A DNA stretch of 64,000 nt, from the NCBI GenBank assembly GCA_021502835.1, contig JAKFGP010000042.1:43546-107545 (forward strand), written 5' to 3'. Both the position numbers and the translations under genes were made by a program. Below the pieces are notes generated by a model that saw only the letters and a program-made list of their open reading frames with translations, was not told where the DNA came from and ran no database searches. Shown here piece after piece: positions 1 through 8,976 of this stretch. The DNA comes from Streptomyces thinghirensis (lineage in GTDB: Bacteria; Actinomycetota; Actinomycetia; Streptomycetales; Streptomycetaceae). Each line of letters begins with the position of its first letter. The stretch's first letter is position 1.

Positions 1-281
1 ACCAAGCAGGTTCGACTGCTCGGGGCTGACGCTGTACTCGTTCAAGAAGGCCGGCAAGAAGCTGCCGCGCACCGCCGCCCAGCAGTACAACAAGACCCGT
101 CATATCTCCGCCAAGAACCGCAAGACCGGGGACCTGGTGTTCTTCCACTCGGGTCGCAGCGTCTACCACGTCGGCATCTACGCCGGGAAGGGCAAGATCT
201 GGCACGCCCCCGAAGACCGGGGACGTGGTGCGTCTGCAGAAGATCTGGACCGGCAGCGTCTGGTACGGCCGGGTCAAGTAG
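1..281 (+). CDS. NlpC/P60 cell-wall hydrolase, C-terminal part
   Basis: This is the C-terminal catalytic domain of a secreted NlpC/P60 cysteine peptidase, a family that cleaves the stem peptide of peptidoglycan outside the cell. The 5' end lies outside the window. The catalytic Cys is in the visible DCSG motif and the His in HVGIYAG, with a further His in WHAP; the protein ends WYGRVK then TAG. An extra C near position 212 shifts the frame after WHAP; removing it restores KTGDVVRLQKIW. The domain is recognised with good confidence; the missing N-terminus (signal peptide, coiled coil or repeats) cannot be judged. Confidence 0.85.
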
Positions 282-864
282 CCCGCCCGAGGGGGTGACG
301 GCGTCCTGACCCGCCGTCACCCCCTCGGGTGCGCGGTATGCGCCTGCGGCGCGCCGGGGACCGTCGGCGACTCACCGCTGCGGCTCCTGGCTTCCCACGG
401 CACGCCCGACGGCCGAGGCCGGTTCGGCGGGCACCGGACCTGGCCGGCGGTGCCCAGGGCAGTTCGATGGAGACGGTCTTGCCGCCCTCGCGCGTGGGCC
501 GCACTCTCAGCTTGCCGCCGCACTCCGCCGTCAGCCAGCGGATGATCACCATGCCCCGGCCGTTGTCCTGCTGGACGGCGGCGGGCAGGCGCTTGGGAAA
601 CCGCGGATGGCTGTCGGTGACACCGATGCGCAGCCGCTCGTCACGGTCGAGCACGAGGTCCACGGTGAAGGTGGGTGACTGTCCGAACGTGTGCTGGACC
701 GCGTTGGTCGTCAGCTCCGAGACGATGAGCCGGACGGTGTCGGACACGTCGGTGTCCGGCGGCAGGCCCCACTCCGCCAGTGTGCCGACCACATAGGTAC
801 GCGCGGCGGCCACCGAGGCGGGATCGCTCGGCAGAGTGACGGATGCTTCCAGATGGTCTGCCAT
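274..864 (-). CDS. RsbW-like anti-sigma/serine kinase ATPase (HATPase_c)
   Basis: The protein is a short stand-alone HATPase_c domain of the RsbW/SpoIIAB type, which phosphorylates anti-sigma antagonists or binds sigma factors. The N box is SELTTNAVQH (about residues 49-58) and the G box DNGRGMVIIRWL (about residues 100-110); the ATP-lid side ends in KTVSIELPW. The C-terminal ~55 residues are low-complexity Arg/Gly/Pro and run through the terminator, so the true stop is probably nearer 320-440 and masked by an indel. It diverges from an XRE/DUF397 pair, a common Streptomyces trio that suggests a signalling unit. Confidence is high for the family and low for the target. Confidence 0.85.
   Translation of the reverse strand: MADHLEASVTLPSDPASVAAARTYVVGTLAEWGLPPDTDVSDTVRLIVSELTTNAVQHTFGQSPTFTVDLVLDRDERLRIGVTDSHPRFPKRLPAAVQQDNGRGMVIIRWLTAECGGKLRVRPTREGGKTVSIELPWAPPARSGARRTGLGRRACRGKPGAAAVSRRRSPARRRRIPRTRGGDGGSGRRHPLGRAT
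286..329. terminator. Perfect 18-bp hairpin between converging genes
   Basis: The arms at 286-303 and 312-329 are perfectly complementary over 18 bp, with an 8-nt loop. The hairpin sits just after the NlpC/P60 stop and at the 3' end of the opposing ATPase gene, so it can serve as a bidirectional terminator. Confidence 0.85.
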
Positions 865-1078
865 GGCGACGTCGTCCCTTTCCCACGGGACCGCAGCCGG
901 ACACGGAGCGGATGGTTCGAGTACGGTCCCGGACTGGTGCTTCGCCGCCAGACTGCCATCACCAGGCCGGTGCGGGGCGGCGATCCACCAAGATATGCAT
1001 ATATCTGTCGCTCAAAGCGGTGAACTCTGCGACGGCAGAGCGTATTTGGGCGGCCCATAAGGAGTAAGGGAGTGGCCC

Positions 1079-1939
1079 ATGCAGCACGGTCCCGTGGTGC
1101 GCCGCCGGAAGCTGGGCGCGGAACTGCGCGCCCTGCGCACGTCGGCGGGTATCACCAGCGGCGAGGCGGCCCGGCTGGTGGGCTGGCACCAGTCGAAGGT
1201 CAGCCGGATCGAGACCGGGACGAGCGGGGCGAAACCGGCCGACGTGCGGTTACTGCTGGACGCCTACGGCGTGGACGACGACCAGTTGCGGGAGCTGCTG
1301 GTGATGCTGGCGGGCTCCGACGACGCGGGCGGCCGGAACCACTGGTGGCACGCCTATCGCGGGGTACTGCCCCGACCTACCGCGACTTCATCAGCCTGGA
1401 GTCCCAGGCCAGCGCGATGCGCACGCTGGAGACCACGGTGGTCCCCGGGCTGTTGCAGACACCGGAGTACGCCCGCGCGGTGACGCGGCGCCGCGGCGGA
1501 CGGGCTGCCGGAGGAGCGGCTGGACACGCTGGTGGAGGTGCGGCTGGCCCGGCAGGACGTACTGCGGGGGAGCCGCCGCTTCTGCTGAGCGCGGTCCTGG
1601 ACGAGGCGGTGCTGCGCCGGGAGGTGGGCGGCCCCGGTGTCATGTCCCGTCAGCTGGCACGACTGGTCGAGGCCGCGCGTCTCCCCCATGTCCGGCTCCA
1701 GGTACTGCCGTTTGCCGCCGGGGCGCACATCGGTGTCACCGGCCCTTTCGTAATCTTCTCTTTTTCGAGCACTTCTGATCTGGACGTGGTTGTTCTCGAC
1801 CACTTGACGAGTAGCCTGCATCTCGAACGGAAAGAAGACCTAGAGGCCTATACCGAGGCCTTCAACGCCCTTCTGATCCATGCCCTTTCGCCCGAGGACT
1901 CGTTGGACTTCATCGCCGCGACCGCGCGCAGGCGCGTAA
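1079..1939 (+). CDS. XRE-family regulator with DUF5753
   Basis: This is a DNA-binding regulator of the XRE/DUF5753 type. The N-terminal helix-turn-helix (residues ~10-65) includes LGAELRALRTSAGITSGEAA and QSKVSRIETG. The DUF5753 domain follows, with TYRDFISLESQA, VVPGLLQTPEYARA, the conserved VLDEAVLRR, and a LQVLPFAAGAH strand. There are apparent indels near 1370, 1490 and 1930. The reconstructed end is the TAA at 1937-1939, which overlaps the strong RBS of the DUF397 gene. This family is abundant in Streptomyces and is normally paired with a DUF397 partner; specific target genes are unknown. Confidence 0.88.
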
Positions 1940-1948
1940 GGAGGCACC

Positions 1949-2190
1949 ATGTCAGGCTCACCGTCCGCACTCTGTCGGAACTCCCTGCCGGCACCGATCT
2001 GCACGACGTGCGGTGGCTGCGCAGCAGCTACAGCACCGGAGCGAACAACTGCGTGGAGACGGCCCGGCCGTCGGCCGGCCCCTGGGCCGGACTGCTCGCC
2101 GTGCGGGACTCCAAGGTCCCGGCCGGGCCCGCGCTGCTCTTCTCCCCCGGGAGCTGGGCGACGTTCACGGCCGCCGTCCACCGCGGCTGA
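1949..2190 (+). CDS. DUF397 small protein
   Basis: This is a ~78-residue DUF397 protein, the usual partner of XRE/DUF5753 regulators. AAGGAGG lies 6 nt before the ATG at 1949. After MSGSPSAL one extra base (around 1975) shifts the frame. The rest carries the family pattern: WLRSSYSTGANNCVETA, then VAVRDSK (here LLAVRDSK), then LLFSPGSWATF. It probably acts with the regulator immediately upstream, possibly as an antagonist or co-factor as proposed for BldB/DUF397-type systems; that role is inferred from context. Confidence 0.88.
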
Positions 2191-2232
2191 ACCGGTTGGG
2201 CACCGGGCGGAGCACGGCCGTGTCACGCCGAC

Positions 2233-3360
2233 TCATGGTCGCGTTTCGCCGATCACCCGTACAGCGCGTTCGATCTGTTCCCCGGAGAGGTCCGCACGAG
2301 CGGTCAGCCCTGAGCCGTGAGACGCCGTCGGGTACGGAAGGAGGGCGGAAGCAGCCCACGGACAGGCCGGCCGCACGGCAGTCGGCCGCCCACCGTACTG
2401 CCCCCTCCGGGGAGGGAGCGCGCACCGAGACCACGCGGCGTCCGGACGTACCGCCGACAGCCCGAGGGCGGTCAGGCGTGCGTGCAGCTCCGCCGCCACC
2501 TCCCGTGCCCGGGCCGCCCGCTCGGGCTCTCGGCGCAGCAGGATGAGCGCCGCCAGCGCCGCGCCCGCCGCCGCGGGGCGAGGCCGGTGTCGAAGATGAA
2601 TGTCCGGGCCGCGTTGACCAGGTGGTCGATCACCCGGGCGGGGCCGAGCACGGCGCCGCCCTGACTGCCGAGCGACTTGGACAGCGTCACCGTCACGACG
2701 ACGTCGTCGGCGCCCGCGAGTCCCGCCGCGTGCGGGGCGCCCCGGCCGCCGTCGCCGAGGACCCCGAGGCCGTGGGCGTCGTCGACGACCAGCCCGGCAC
2801 CGTGCTCCCGGCACGCCTCGGCGAGCCCGGCCAGCGGCGCGGCGTCGCCGTCGACCGAGAAGACCGTGTCGGAGACGGTGACGGCGGGCCCGTCGTGCGT
2901 CGCCAGTGCCTTGCGTACGGCGTCCGGGTCGGCGTGCGCCACGACCTGGGTCGTCCCGCGCGCGAGCCGGCAGCCGTCGATCAGCGAGGCGTGGTTGCCC
3001 GCGTCGGAGACGACGAGGGAGCCGTGCGGGGCCAGCGCGGTGACCGCAGCGAGGCTTGGCCGCGTAGCCGGAGGAGAAGACGAGCGCGGCCTCGAATCCG
3101 CAGTGGGCGGCCAGTTCGTGTTCCAGCTCGGCGTGGAGTTCGGTCGTGCCGGTCACGAGCCGGGAGCCGGTCGCGCCGCCGCCCCAGGTCCGAGCGGCCC
3201 GGACCGCCCCCTCGGTGACCTCCGGGTGCCGGGCCAGGCCGAGGTAGTCGTTGCTCGCCAGGTCAAGCAGCGGCGAGTCGGCCGGACGTGGGCGCAGAAT
3301 CCGTACGAGCCCGGCCCGGCGGCGCGCCTGGGCCTGCTCGTCGATCCAGCCGAACGCCAT
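2233..3360 (-). CDS. bioF: 8-amino-7-oxononanoate synthase
   Basis: BioF is a PLP enzyme that joins pimeloyl-ACP/CoA and L-alanine in the first step of biotin ring assembly. The type I fold is visible: LDLASNDYLGLARHPEV near the N-terminus, GATGSRLVTG, the aspartate of VVDDAHGLGVLG, and the Schiff-base lysine in TLSKSLGSQGG. Length is about 375 residues, as expected. There are apparent frameshifts near 3050 and in the C-terminal quarter. It is divergent from bioBAD, and the 150-bp gap between them holds a palindrome. Identification is secure. Confidence 0.95.
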   Translation of the reverse strand: MAFGWIDEQAQARRRAGLVRILRPRPADSPLLDLASNDYLGLARHPEVTEGAVRAARTWGGGATGSRLVTGTTELHAELEHELAAHCGFEAALVFSSGYAAKPRCGHRAGPARLPRRLRRGQPRLADRRLPARARDDPGRGARRPGRRTQGTGDARRARRHRLRHGLLGRRRRRAAGRARRGVPGARCRAGRRRRPRPRGPRRRRPGRPARGGTRGRRRRRRDGDAVQVARQSGRRRARPRPGDRPPGQRGPDIHLRHRPRPAAAGAALAALILLRREPERAARAREVAAELHARLTALGLSAVRPDAAWSRCALPPRRGQYGGRPTAVRPACPWAASALLPYPTASHGSGLTARADLSGEQIERAVRVIGETRP

Positions 3361-3424
3361 GGGTCGGTCCTCCGTCGTTTTGTAGGCAGTGGACAGACAT
3401 TAGCGGCACGGCAGCCCCCGCGAG

Positions 3425-3442
3425 GTGTGGCAATACCCACAC
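3425..3442. promoter_or_regulatory. GTGTGG-N6-CCACAC palindrome between bioF and bioB
   Basis: A perfect 6-bp inverted repeat with a 6-bp spacer lies in the only spacer shared by divergent bioF and bioBAD, 69 bp upstream of the bioB start. Position and symmetry suit a dimeric repressor (BioQ- or BirA-type control is known in actinobacteria), but the bound protein is unknown. Confidence 0.4.
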
Positions 3443-3510
3443 GGTGATCTGTCAGGGTTGTGCAAACTCTCCTTGGCCCCGGGCGGCCCCGTAGGACAGG
3501 ATCGGCTCTC

Positions 3511-4769
3511 ATGGACCTGCTGAACACGCTGGTGGACAAGGGGCTTCGGCGCGAGTCGCCGACCCGCGAGGAGGCTCTTGCCGTCCTCGCCACTTCCGAC
3601 GACGACCTGCTCGATGTGGTGGCCGCGCCGGCAAGGTGCGCCGCCACTGGTTCGGCCGACGGGTGAAACTCAACTACCTCGTCAACCTCAAGTCGGGCCT
3701 GTGCCCCGAGGACTGCTCCTACTGCTCGCAGCGGCTCGGCTCAAGGCCGAGATCCTCAAGTACACCTGGCTCAAGCCCGACCAGGCCTCCCAGGCCGCCG
3801 CCGCCGGCGTGGCCGGGGGCGCCAAGCGGGTGTGCCTGGTGGCCAGCGGACGCGGTCCGACCGACCGGGACGTGGACCGGGTCTCGGACACCATCAAGGC
3901 CATCAAGGACCAGAACGAGGCCGTCGAGGTCTGCGCCTGTCTGGGCCTGCTCTCCGACGGCCAGGCGGAGCGGCTGCGCGAGGCGGGCGCCGACGCCTAC
4001 AACCACAACCTCAACACCTCCGAGGCGACGTGCGGGGGACATCACGACCACACACACGTACGCCGACCGGGTGGACACGGTGAACAAGGCGCACGCGGCC
4101 GGCCTGTCCGCCTGCTCCGGTCTGATCGCGGGCATGGGCGAGAGCGACGAGGACCTGGTCGACGTGGTCTTCTCGCTGCGCGAGCTGGACCCGGACTCGG
4201 TGCCGGTCAACTTCCTGATCCCGATGGAGGGCACGCCGCTGGCCAAGGAGTGGCACCTCACCCCGCAGCGCTGCCTGCGCATCCTGGCGATGACGCGGTT
4301 CGTCTGCCCGGATGTCGAGGTGCGCATCGCGGGCGGGCGCGAGGTCCACCTGCGCACGATGCAGCCGCTCGCCCTGAACCTGGCCAACTCCATCTTCCTC
4401 GGCGACTACCTCACCAGCGAGGGACAGGCGGGCCACGCCGACCTGGAGATGATCGCGGACGCCGGGTTCGAGGTGGAGGGCGCCGGCGAGGTGACCCTGC
4501 CGGAGCACCGGGCGGCCGAGCGGGGCGGGTGCGGGTCGCACGCAGGCGGCTCGTGCGGGTCGCACGCGGACGGCGGTACCTGCGGATCGCACGCCGAGGG
4601 CGAGGGCTGCGGGTCGCACGCCGACGGCGGTGTGTGCGGGTCCGTCCCGGCCGGGGCCGGCCGCGGGACCGGCGCGCCCGCCGAACCTGCGGCGGCCGGC
4701 GAAGCCCGTACGGACCTGGTCGCCGTACGCCGCCGTGGTGCCGGAACGGACCTCGCGCCCAATGCCTGA
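3511..4769 (+). CDS. bioB: Biotin synthase with CGSH-repeat C-terminal tail
   Basis: BioB is the radical-SAM enzyme that inserts sulfur into dethiobiotin. The [4Fe-4S]-SAM motif [10 protein letters not shown] is visible, as are [28 protein letters not shown] and the auxiliary-cluster region RIAGGREV. Apparent indels occur near 3630, 3745 and 4030. After the usual end ([11 protein letters not shown]) the protein continues for about 90 residues with five Cys-Gly-Ser repeats, four of them CGSHA, separated by Gly/Asp/Glu-rich spacers, then an Ala/Pro/Arg tail. This could bind metal or donate sulfur, but that is inference. The stop overlaps the bioA start by 8 bp. Confidence 0.95.
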
Positions 4770-6049
4770 GCCCGCGCTGACCGTGGACGAGCTGCTGGCG
4801 CTCGACCGGCGGCACGTCTGGCATCCGTACGGCCCCATGCCCGGCCGGCAGGACCCGCTCGTCGTGGCGTCGGCGAGCGGGGTGCGGTTGTGTCCGGCCG
4901 ACGGCTCGGGCGAACTCGTCGACGGCATGTCGTCCTGGTGGTCGGCGATCCACGGCTACAACCACCCGGTGCTCAACGAGGCCGCGCGCGACCAGCTGGA
5001 CCGGATGAGCCATGTGATGTTCGGCGGGCTCACGCACGAGCCCGCCGTGCGGCTGGCGAAGCTGCTTGTCGACATGTCACCCGAGGGCCTGGAGCACGTC
5101 TTCCTCGCCGACTCCGGGTCGGTGTCGGTCGAGGTCGCGGTCAAGATGTGCCTCCAGTACTGGCGATCACTGGGCCACCCCGCGAAACGTCGCCTGCTGA
5201 CCTGGCGCGGCGGCTATCACGGCGACACCTGGCAGCCCATGTCCGTGTGCGACCCCCGAGGGCGGGATGCACGAGCTGTGGGCGGGCGTCCTGCCGAGTC
5301 AGGTCTTCGCGGACGCGCCGCCGGCGGAGTACGAGGAGTCGTACGCGGATCACCTGCGCGCGCTGATCGAGCGGCACGCCGACGAACTGGCCGCGGTGAT
5401 CGTCGAGCCGGTGGTGCAGGGCGCCGGGGGGATGCGGTTCCACTCCCCCGCGTATCTGCGGGTACTGCGGGAGGCGTGCGACGCGCACGGCGTGCTGCTG
5501 GTGTTCGACGAGATCGCGACCGGGTTCGGGCGTACGGGCGCGTTGTTCGCGGCGGAGCACGCGGCGGTGACGCCGGACGTGATGTGCGTGGGCAAGGCCC
5601 TGACCGGCGGCTATCTGACGATGGCGGCCACGCTGTGCACGTCACGGGTGGCCGACGGCATCTCGCGGGGCGAGGTGCCGGTGCTGGCCCACGGGCCGAC
5701 GTTCATGGGCAACCCGCTGGCGGCGGCCGTGGCGTGCGCGTCGATCGGGCTGCTGCTCGGGCAGGACTGGCTCGCGGAGGTCAAGCGGATCGAGGCGGGC
5801 CTGCGGGACGGTCTGGCGCCCGCCGCCGCACTGCCGGGCGTGACGGACGTACGCGTCCTCGGGGCGATCGGGGTGGTCCAGCTCGACCACGCCGTCGACA
5901 TGCGGGCGGCGACGGAGGCGGCCGTGCGCGAGGGCGTGTGGCTGCGGCCGTTCCGCGACCTGATCTACACCATGCCGCCGTACGTCACGGGCGACGCGGA
6001 CGTGGCACGGATCGCCCGCGCGGTGTGCGCGGCGGCACGGGAGGGATGA
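4762..6049 (+). CDS. bioA: Adenosylmethionine-8-amino-7-oxononanoate aminotransferase
   Basis: BioA is a class III PLP aminotransferase that converts KAPA to DAPA with SAM as amino donor. Visible family features are VWHPYGPM near the N-terminus, [48 protein letters not shown], the cofactor aspartate in [13 protein letters not shown], and the PLP lysine in [11 protein letters not shown]. One indel sits near 5258. The ATG at 4762 overlaps the bioB stop (ATGCCTGA), pointing to translational coupling. The C-terminal tyrosine-containing [10 protein letters not shown] is intact. Confidence 0.96.
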
Positions 6050-6050
6050 C

Positions 6051-6705
6051 ATGCCGGTACTGGTGATCACGGGCACGGGCACGGAGATCGGCAAGACGGT
6101 AATGACGGCCGCCGTCGCCGCGGCGGCGCTGGCGGGCGGCCGGTCGGTGGCCGTGCTGAAGGCCGCGCAGACCGGCGTACGGCCGGACGAGCCGGGGGAC
6201 GCCCAGGAGGTGGCGCGCCTCGCGGGCGCCGTGACGGCGGCGGAAGTGGCGCGGTATCCCGAGCCGTTGGCGCCGGGTACGGCCGCGCGCCGGGCCGGCC
6301 GGGCGCCGGTGCACCCGCAGGAGGTGGCGGAGGCCGCCGGACAAGCTGGCGACCGAGCACGACCTGGTGCTGGTCGAGGGCGCGGGCGGCCTGCTCGTGC
6401 GCTTCGACGCGGCCGGCGGGACGCTGGCGGACGTCGCCGGGCTCCCCGGAGCGCCGGTGCTGCTGGTGGCGTCGGCCGGGCTGGGCACGCTCAACACGAC
6501 GGAACTGACGGCGCGTGAACTGCGCTCCCGAGGGCTGGAGCTGCCGGGCGTCGTGATCGGCAGCTGGCCCGGCACCCCGGACCTCGCCTCGCGCTGCAAT
6601 CTCGCGGACCTCCCGGTCGTGGCCGGAGCTCCCCTGCTCGGCGCCCTGCCCGCCGGAGCGGGCGCCCTCCCGCCGGCCGTCTTCCGATCGACGGCCCCAC
6701 ACTAG
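6051..6705 (+). CDS. bioD: Dethiobiotin synthetase
   Basis: BioD is an ATP-dependent carboxylase that closes the ureido ring of dethiobiotin. The P-loop is GTGTEIGKT at the very N-terminus; the Mg/ATP motif VEGAGGLLV and the C-terminal GSWPG are present. The start is one base after the bioA TGA with GGAGGG upstream. One indel near 6340 shifts the frame before [15 protein letters not shown]. The protein is ~218 residues, a little short of E. coli BioD but typical for actinobacteria. It ends the bioBAD operon and is followed by a repeat-rich non-coding stretch. Confidence 0.95.
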
Positions 6706-7540
6706 AGCCGGCACCCCGGCTGGAGGGGCACGTGGGACGCGGACGCGTTCCGGACCCGGGAGGCACCCTGACGGGGCGCTTGCAGGTCGGCCACCTCCGC
6801 GTCCGGGGCCCCGCGCCGGCGGCCGGCACCGGGAGCACCCGACCGGTCCCGGGGCCGACCGGCGCGGCCGACCTTTCACCGGCCGGAAGTCCGGCATCGG
6901 CGGCACGCCACCGGGTCGGACCGATTCCGGAGCCGACAGGCACGCCCACCGGCGCGGCCGGCCCCACTGGCCAGAGTGGCCCGCACGGCGGCACGCCACC
7001 CAAGGCCCCGGGCACGTCTCGGAGCCGACAGGCACGCCCACCGGCGCGGCCGACCCCACCGGCCAGGAGTGGCCCGCACGGCGGCACGCCACCCAGGCCC
7101 CGGGCACGTCTCGGAGCCGACAGGCACGCCCACCGGCGCGGCCGGCCCCACCGGCCAGAGTGGCCCGCACGGCGGCACGCCACCTAAGCCCCGGCCCCGT
7201 TCCGGAGCCGACAGGCACGCCCACCGGTGCGGCCGGCCCCACCGGTCGTCTTCCGGTCGACGGCACCGCGCCGGCCCGCACCCCCCCGGCCGGGACACCC
7301 GCGCCCCGGAGTCGCTCTCGACCTGGAGGCACCCCGACCGGCGGTACAGCTCGGGGCGGTCGTCGGCCGGGGCGCGACGGGCAGGGGCCGGCCGTCTCCC
7401 TTGCCCGCCACCCGGGGGACATGGAGCACGCCACCGCCGTCGGTCGGCATGTCGCCGGAAACGAGCCGTCCGCGCGGTGGGTGCGCGGGGCTCGTACGGG
7501 GGACAATCGCGGTAGGGCACCACCTCGTGAAGGAGGTCCC
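6706..7540. other. 835-bp repeat-rich intergenic region
   Basis: No gene is supported here. Long open frames exist on both strands but have no recognisable domain and no conserved start. The region holds the ~92-bp tandem array, flanked by two near-identical 18-bp segments (6678-6695 in the bioD 3' end and 7247-7264; one mismatch), which suggests local duplication of bioD-tail sequence. The last ~150 bp carry the promoter and RBS of the next gene. Confidence 0.7.
6929..7245. repeat. ~92-bp tandem repeat, about 3.5 copies
   Basis: Copies begin at 6929, 7021, 7113 and 7204 (the last partial) and share the opening GGAGCCGACAGGCACGCCCA. Spacings are 92, 92 and 91 bp. Differences between copies are mostly single-base indels (CCAGAG/CCAGGAG, CCCAAGG/CCCAGG), so the true unit may be 92-93 bp. 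If it is 93 bp (31 codons), a coding repeat on either strand becomes possible; no recognisable protein is formed as sequenced. Confidence 0.85.
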
Positions 7541-8229
7541 ATGGCGCTGCGATCCGCCCGTGCCCGCGGGGTGCCGCGGGACGCCGTGCACCATCCGATG
7601 TTCGCCCGCTGCTACGCCCGGTTCAGCGTGAGCGCCGAGACCCGGATGGGGATGGGGAGCGTGCGCGAGCGGCTGCTCGCCGGACTGTCCGGTCGGGTGA
7701 TCGAGGTCGGTGCGGGCAACGGGCTGAACTTCGCGCACTACCCGGGCACCGTCTCGGAGGTCGTCGCCATCGAACCGGAGCGCGTGCTGCGGCAGTTGGC
7801 CGTGGAGGCGGCGCTGGCGCCCAGGTGCCGGTCGACGTGGCGCCCGGCGCGGCGGAGGCCCTCCCGGTCAAGAGCGAGGCCTTCGACGCCGCCGTGGTCT
7901 CGCTCGTGCTGTGCAGTGTCCGCGACGTACCGCGGGCGCTCGGGGAGCTGCGGCGGGTACTGCGGCCCGGCGGGCAGGTGCGGTTCTTCGAGCACGGCCG
8001 GGGCGGTGGGCGGGTGATGACCTTCACCCAGCGCGCGCTGGACCGGACGCTGTGGCCTCCGCTGTCCGGCGGCTGCCACCTGTCCCGCGAACCGGTGGCC
8101 GCGCTGCGGGACGCGGGGTTCGCGCTCGGGCCCTACCGGCGGGTGATGATGCCGGAGAACGGGCCGGCGCTGCCGAGTTCGTACTGCGTGCTCGGCACGG
8201 CCTGGCGGCCGCCCGAAACCGAGGCGTAG
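7541..8229 (+). CDS. Class I SAM-dependent methyltransferase
   Basis: This ~229-residue methyltransferase has the SAM motif I VIEVGAGNGLNFAHYP (about residues 50-65), an acidic motif II region (VAIEPE), motif IV FDAAVVSLVLCSV and motif V LRRVLRPGGQVRFFEHG. AAGGAGG precedes the ATG at 7541. One indel near 7823 interrupts it. It belongs to the UbiE/COQ5-like methyltransferase group (Methyltransf_11); the substrate cannot be deduced. It is monocistronic, ending at the 3' end of the opposing toxin gene. Confidence 0.88.
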
Positions 8230-8604
8230 TCACCCGCTCCAGCGGCGCAACTCGTCCGCGATGTCGTCGACGGAGGCCTCACCGCTCTTGACCAGCAGGG
8301 CGAGGTCCCGCACCCGCTCCGGCGTGGTGGCGACCTCGACCCCGCTGGCGACCAGGTAGGCGTAGGCCACCGCGGAGGCGAACAGGGCGTTGGAGCGCTC
8401 CAGCGCCGGGACATGGATCAGCAGCTGGAGCAGGGCGGCGGCGCGGGCGTGCGGACCGTCGTAGACGAGGGTGTCGAATATCTCGGCCCGGTGGCGGGCG
8501 ACGGCCGCGACGAGCGCTCCCCAGTCGGTGACCTGGGGGTCTCCCGGCGTGCGCTGTTCGGCGAGCATCAGCAGCCAGGCGAGGTCGATGGTGAGGTCAT
8601 TCAT
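8230..8604 (-). CDS. Doc/Fic-like toxin component with degenerate active site
   Basis: This 124-residue protein resembles the 'Fic family toxin component' proteins common in Streptomyces: LTIDLAWLLMLAEQ at the N-terminus, a Doc-like helical core, and HVPALERSNALFASAVAYAY where Fic/Doc enzymes carry HxFx(D/N)GN(K/R)R. The leading His, an Arg and an Asn remain, but the Gly-Asn-Lys spacing is lost. It lies 33 bp downstream of a ribbon-helix-helix-like antitoxin gene in the same direction. Doc enzymes phosphorylate EF-Tu; whether this variant is active is uncertain. Confidence 0.75.
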   Translation of the reverse strand: MNDLTIDLAWLLMLAEQRTPGDPQVTDWGALVAAVARHRAEIFDTLVYDGPHARAAALLQLLIHVPALERSNALFASAVAYAYLVASGVEVATTPERVRDLALLVKSGEASVDDIADELRRWSG

Positions 8605-8637
8605 CCGTGGTCATTCACGCGGGACGCCTCCGCCGAT

Positions 8638-8868
8638 TCAGCGGCGGCCGTCGCCGACCTCCTCGGCGAACACCTTCTCGTACTGCCGCATGAAGTCGGC
8701 GGCGGCCTCCACGAAGGTGTGGCCGGCCTCGCCGGTGTCCTGCCGGACCAGTTCCTCGATGTAGCGGTTGACGCTCATCCCCCGGGCCAGGAGCCTTCTC
8801 GCGGAGCCGCCCGGGCGGGTGCCCTCGTCCACCCGCACGTTCAGCTGGGCCTTCCGGGTCTTCGCCAT
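8638..8868 (-). CDS. Ribbon-helix-helix-type antitoxin
   Basis: This 76-residue protein starts MAKTRKAQLNVRVDE, typical of a ribbon-helix-helix DNA-binding strand (AQLNVRV), followed by a helix (SARRLLARGMSVNRYIEELV) and an acidic tail (ADFMRQYEKVFAEE) suited to toxin neutralisation. It is the first gene of a two-gene unit with the Doc-like toxin. Autoregulation by the antitoxin would be usual, but no operator was identified. Confidence 0.75.
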   Translation of the reverse strand: MAKTRKAQLNVRVDEGTRPGGSARRLLARGMSVNRYIEELVRQDTGEAGHTFVEAAADFMRQYEKVFAEEVGDGRR

Positions 8869-8976
8869 ACCTCGAAGCTAGCGCCGGAACGCTAGCAGCG
8901 GCAAGGGCGTGGCGGCCACCGCTACGCGGGTGATTGACTCGGGTGGACCGAAGTCCCCTGCTCGCGAGGAGAGTTC

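Noticed and set aside
6929..7245. CRISPR array
   Set aside because: Units are contiguous ~92-bp tandem copies without spacers, and no cas gene is present.
6067..7542. 491-residue minus-strand frame over bioD and the tandem repeats
   Set aside because: Overlaps bioD, is Pro/Arg/Gly low complexity, and its repeats just mirror the DNA repeats.
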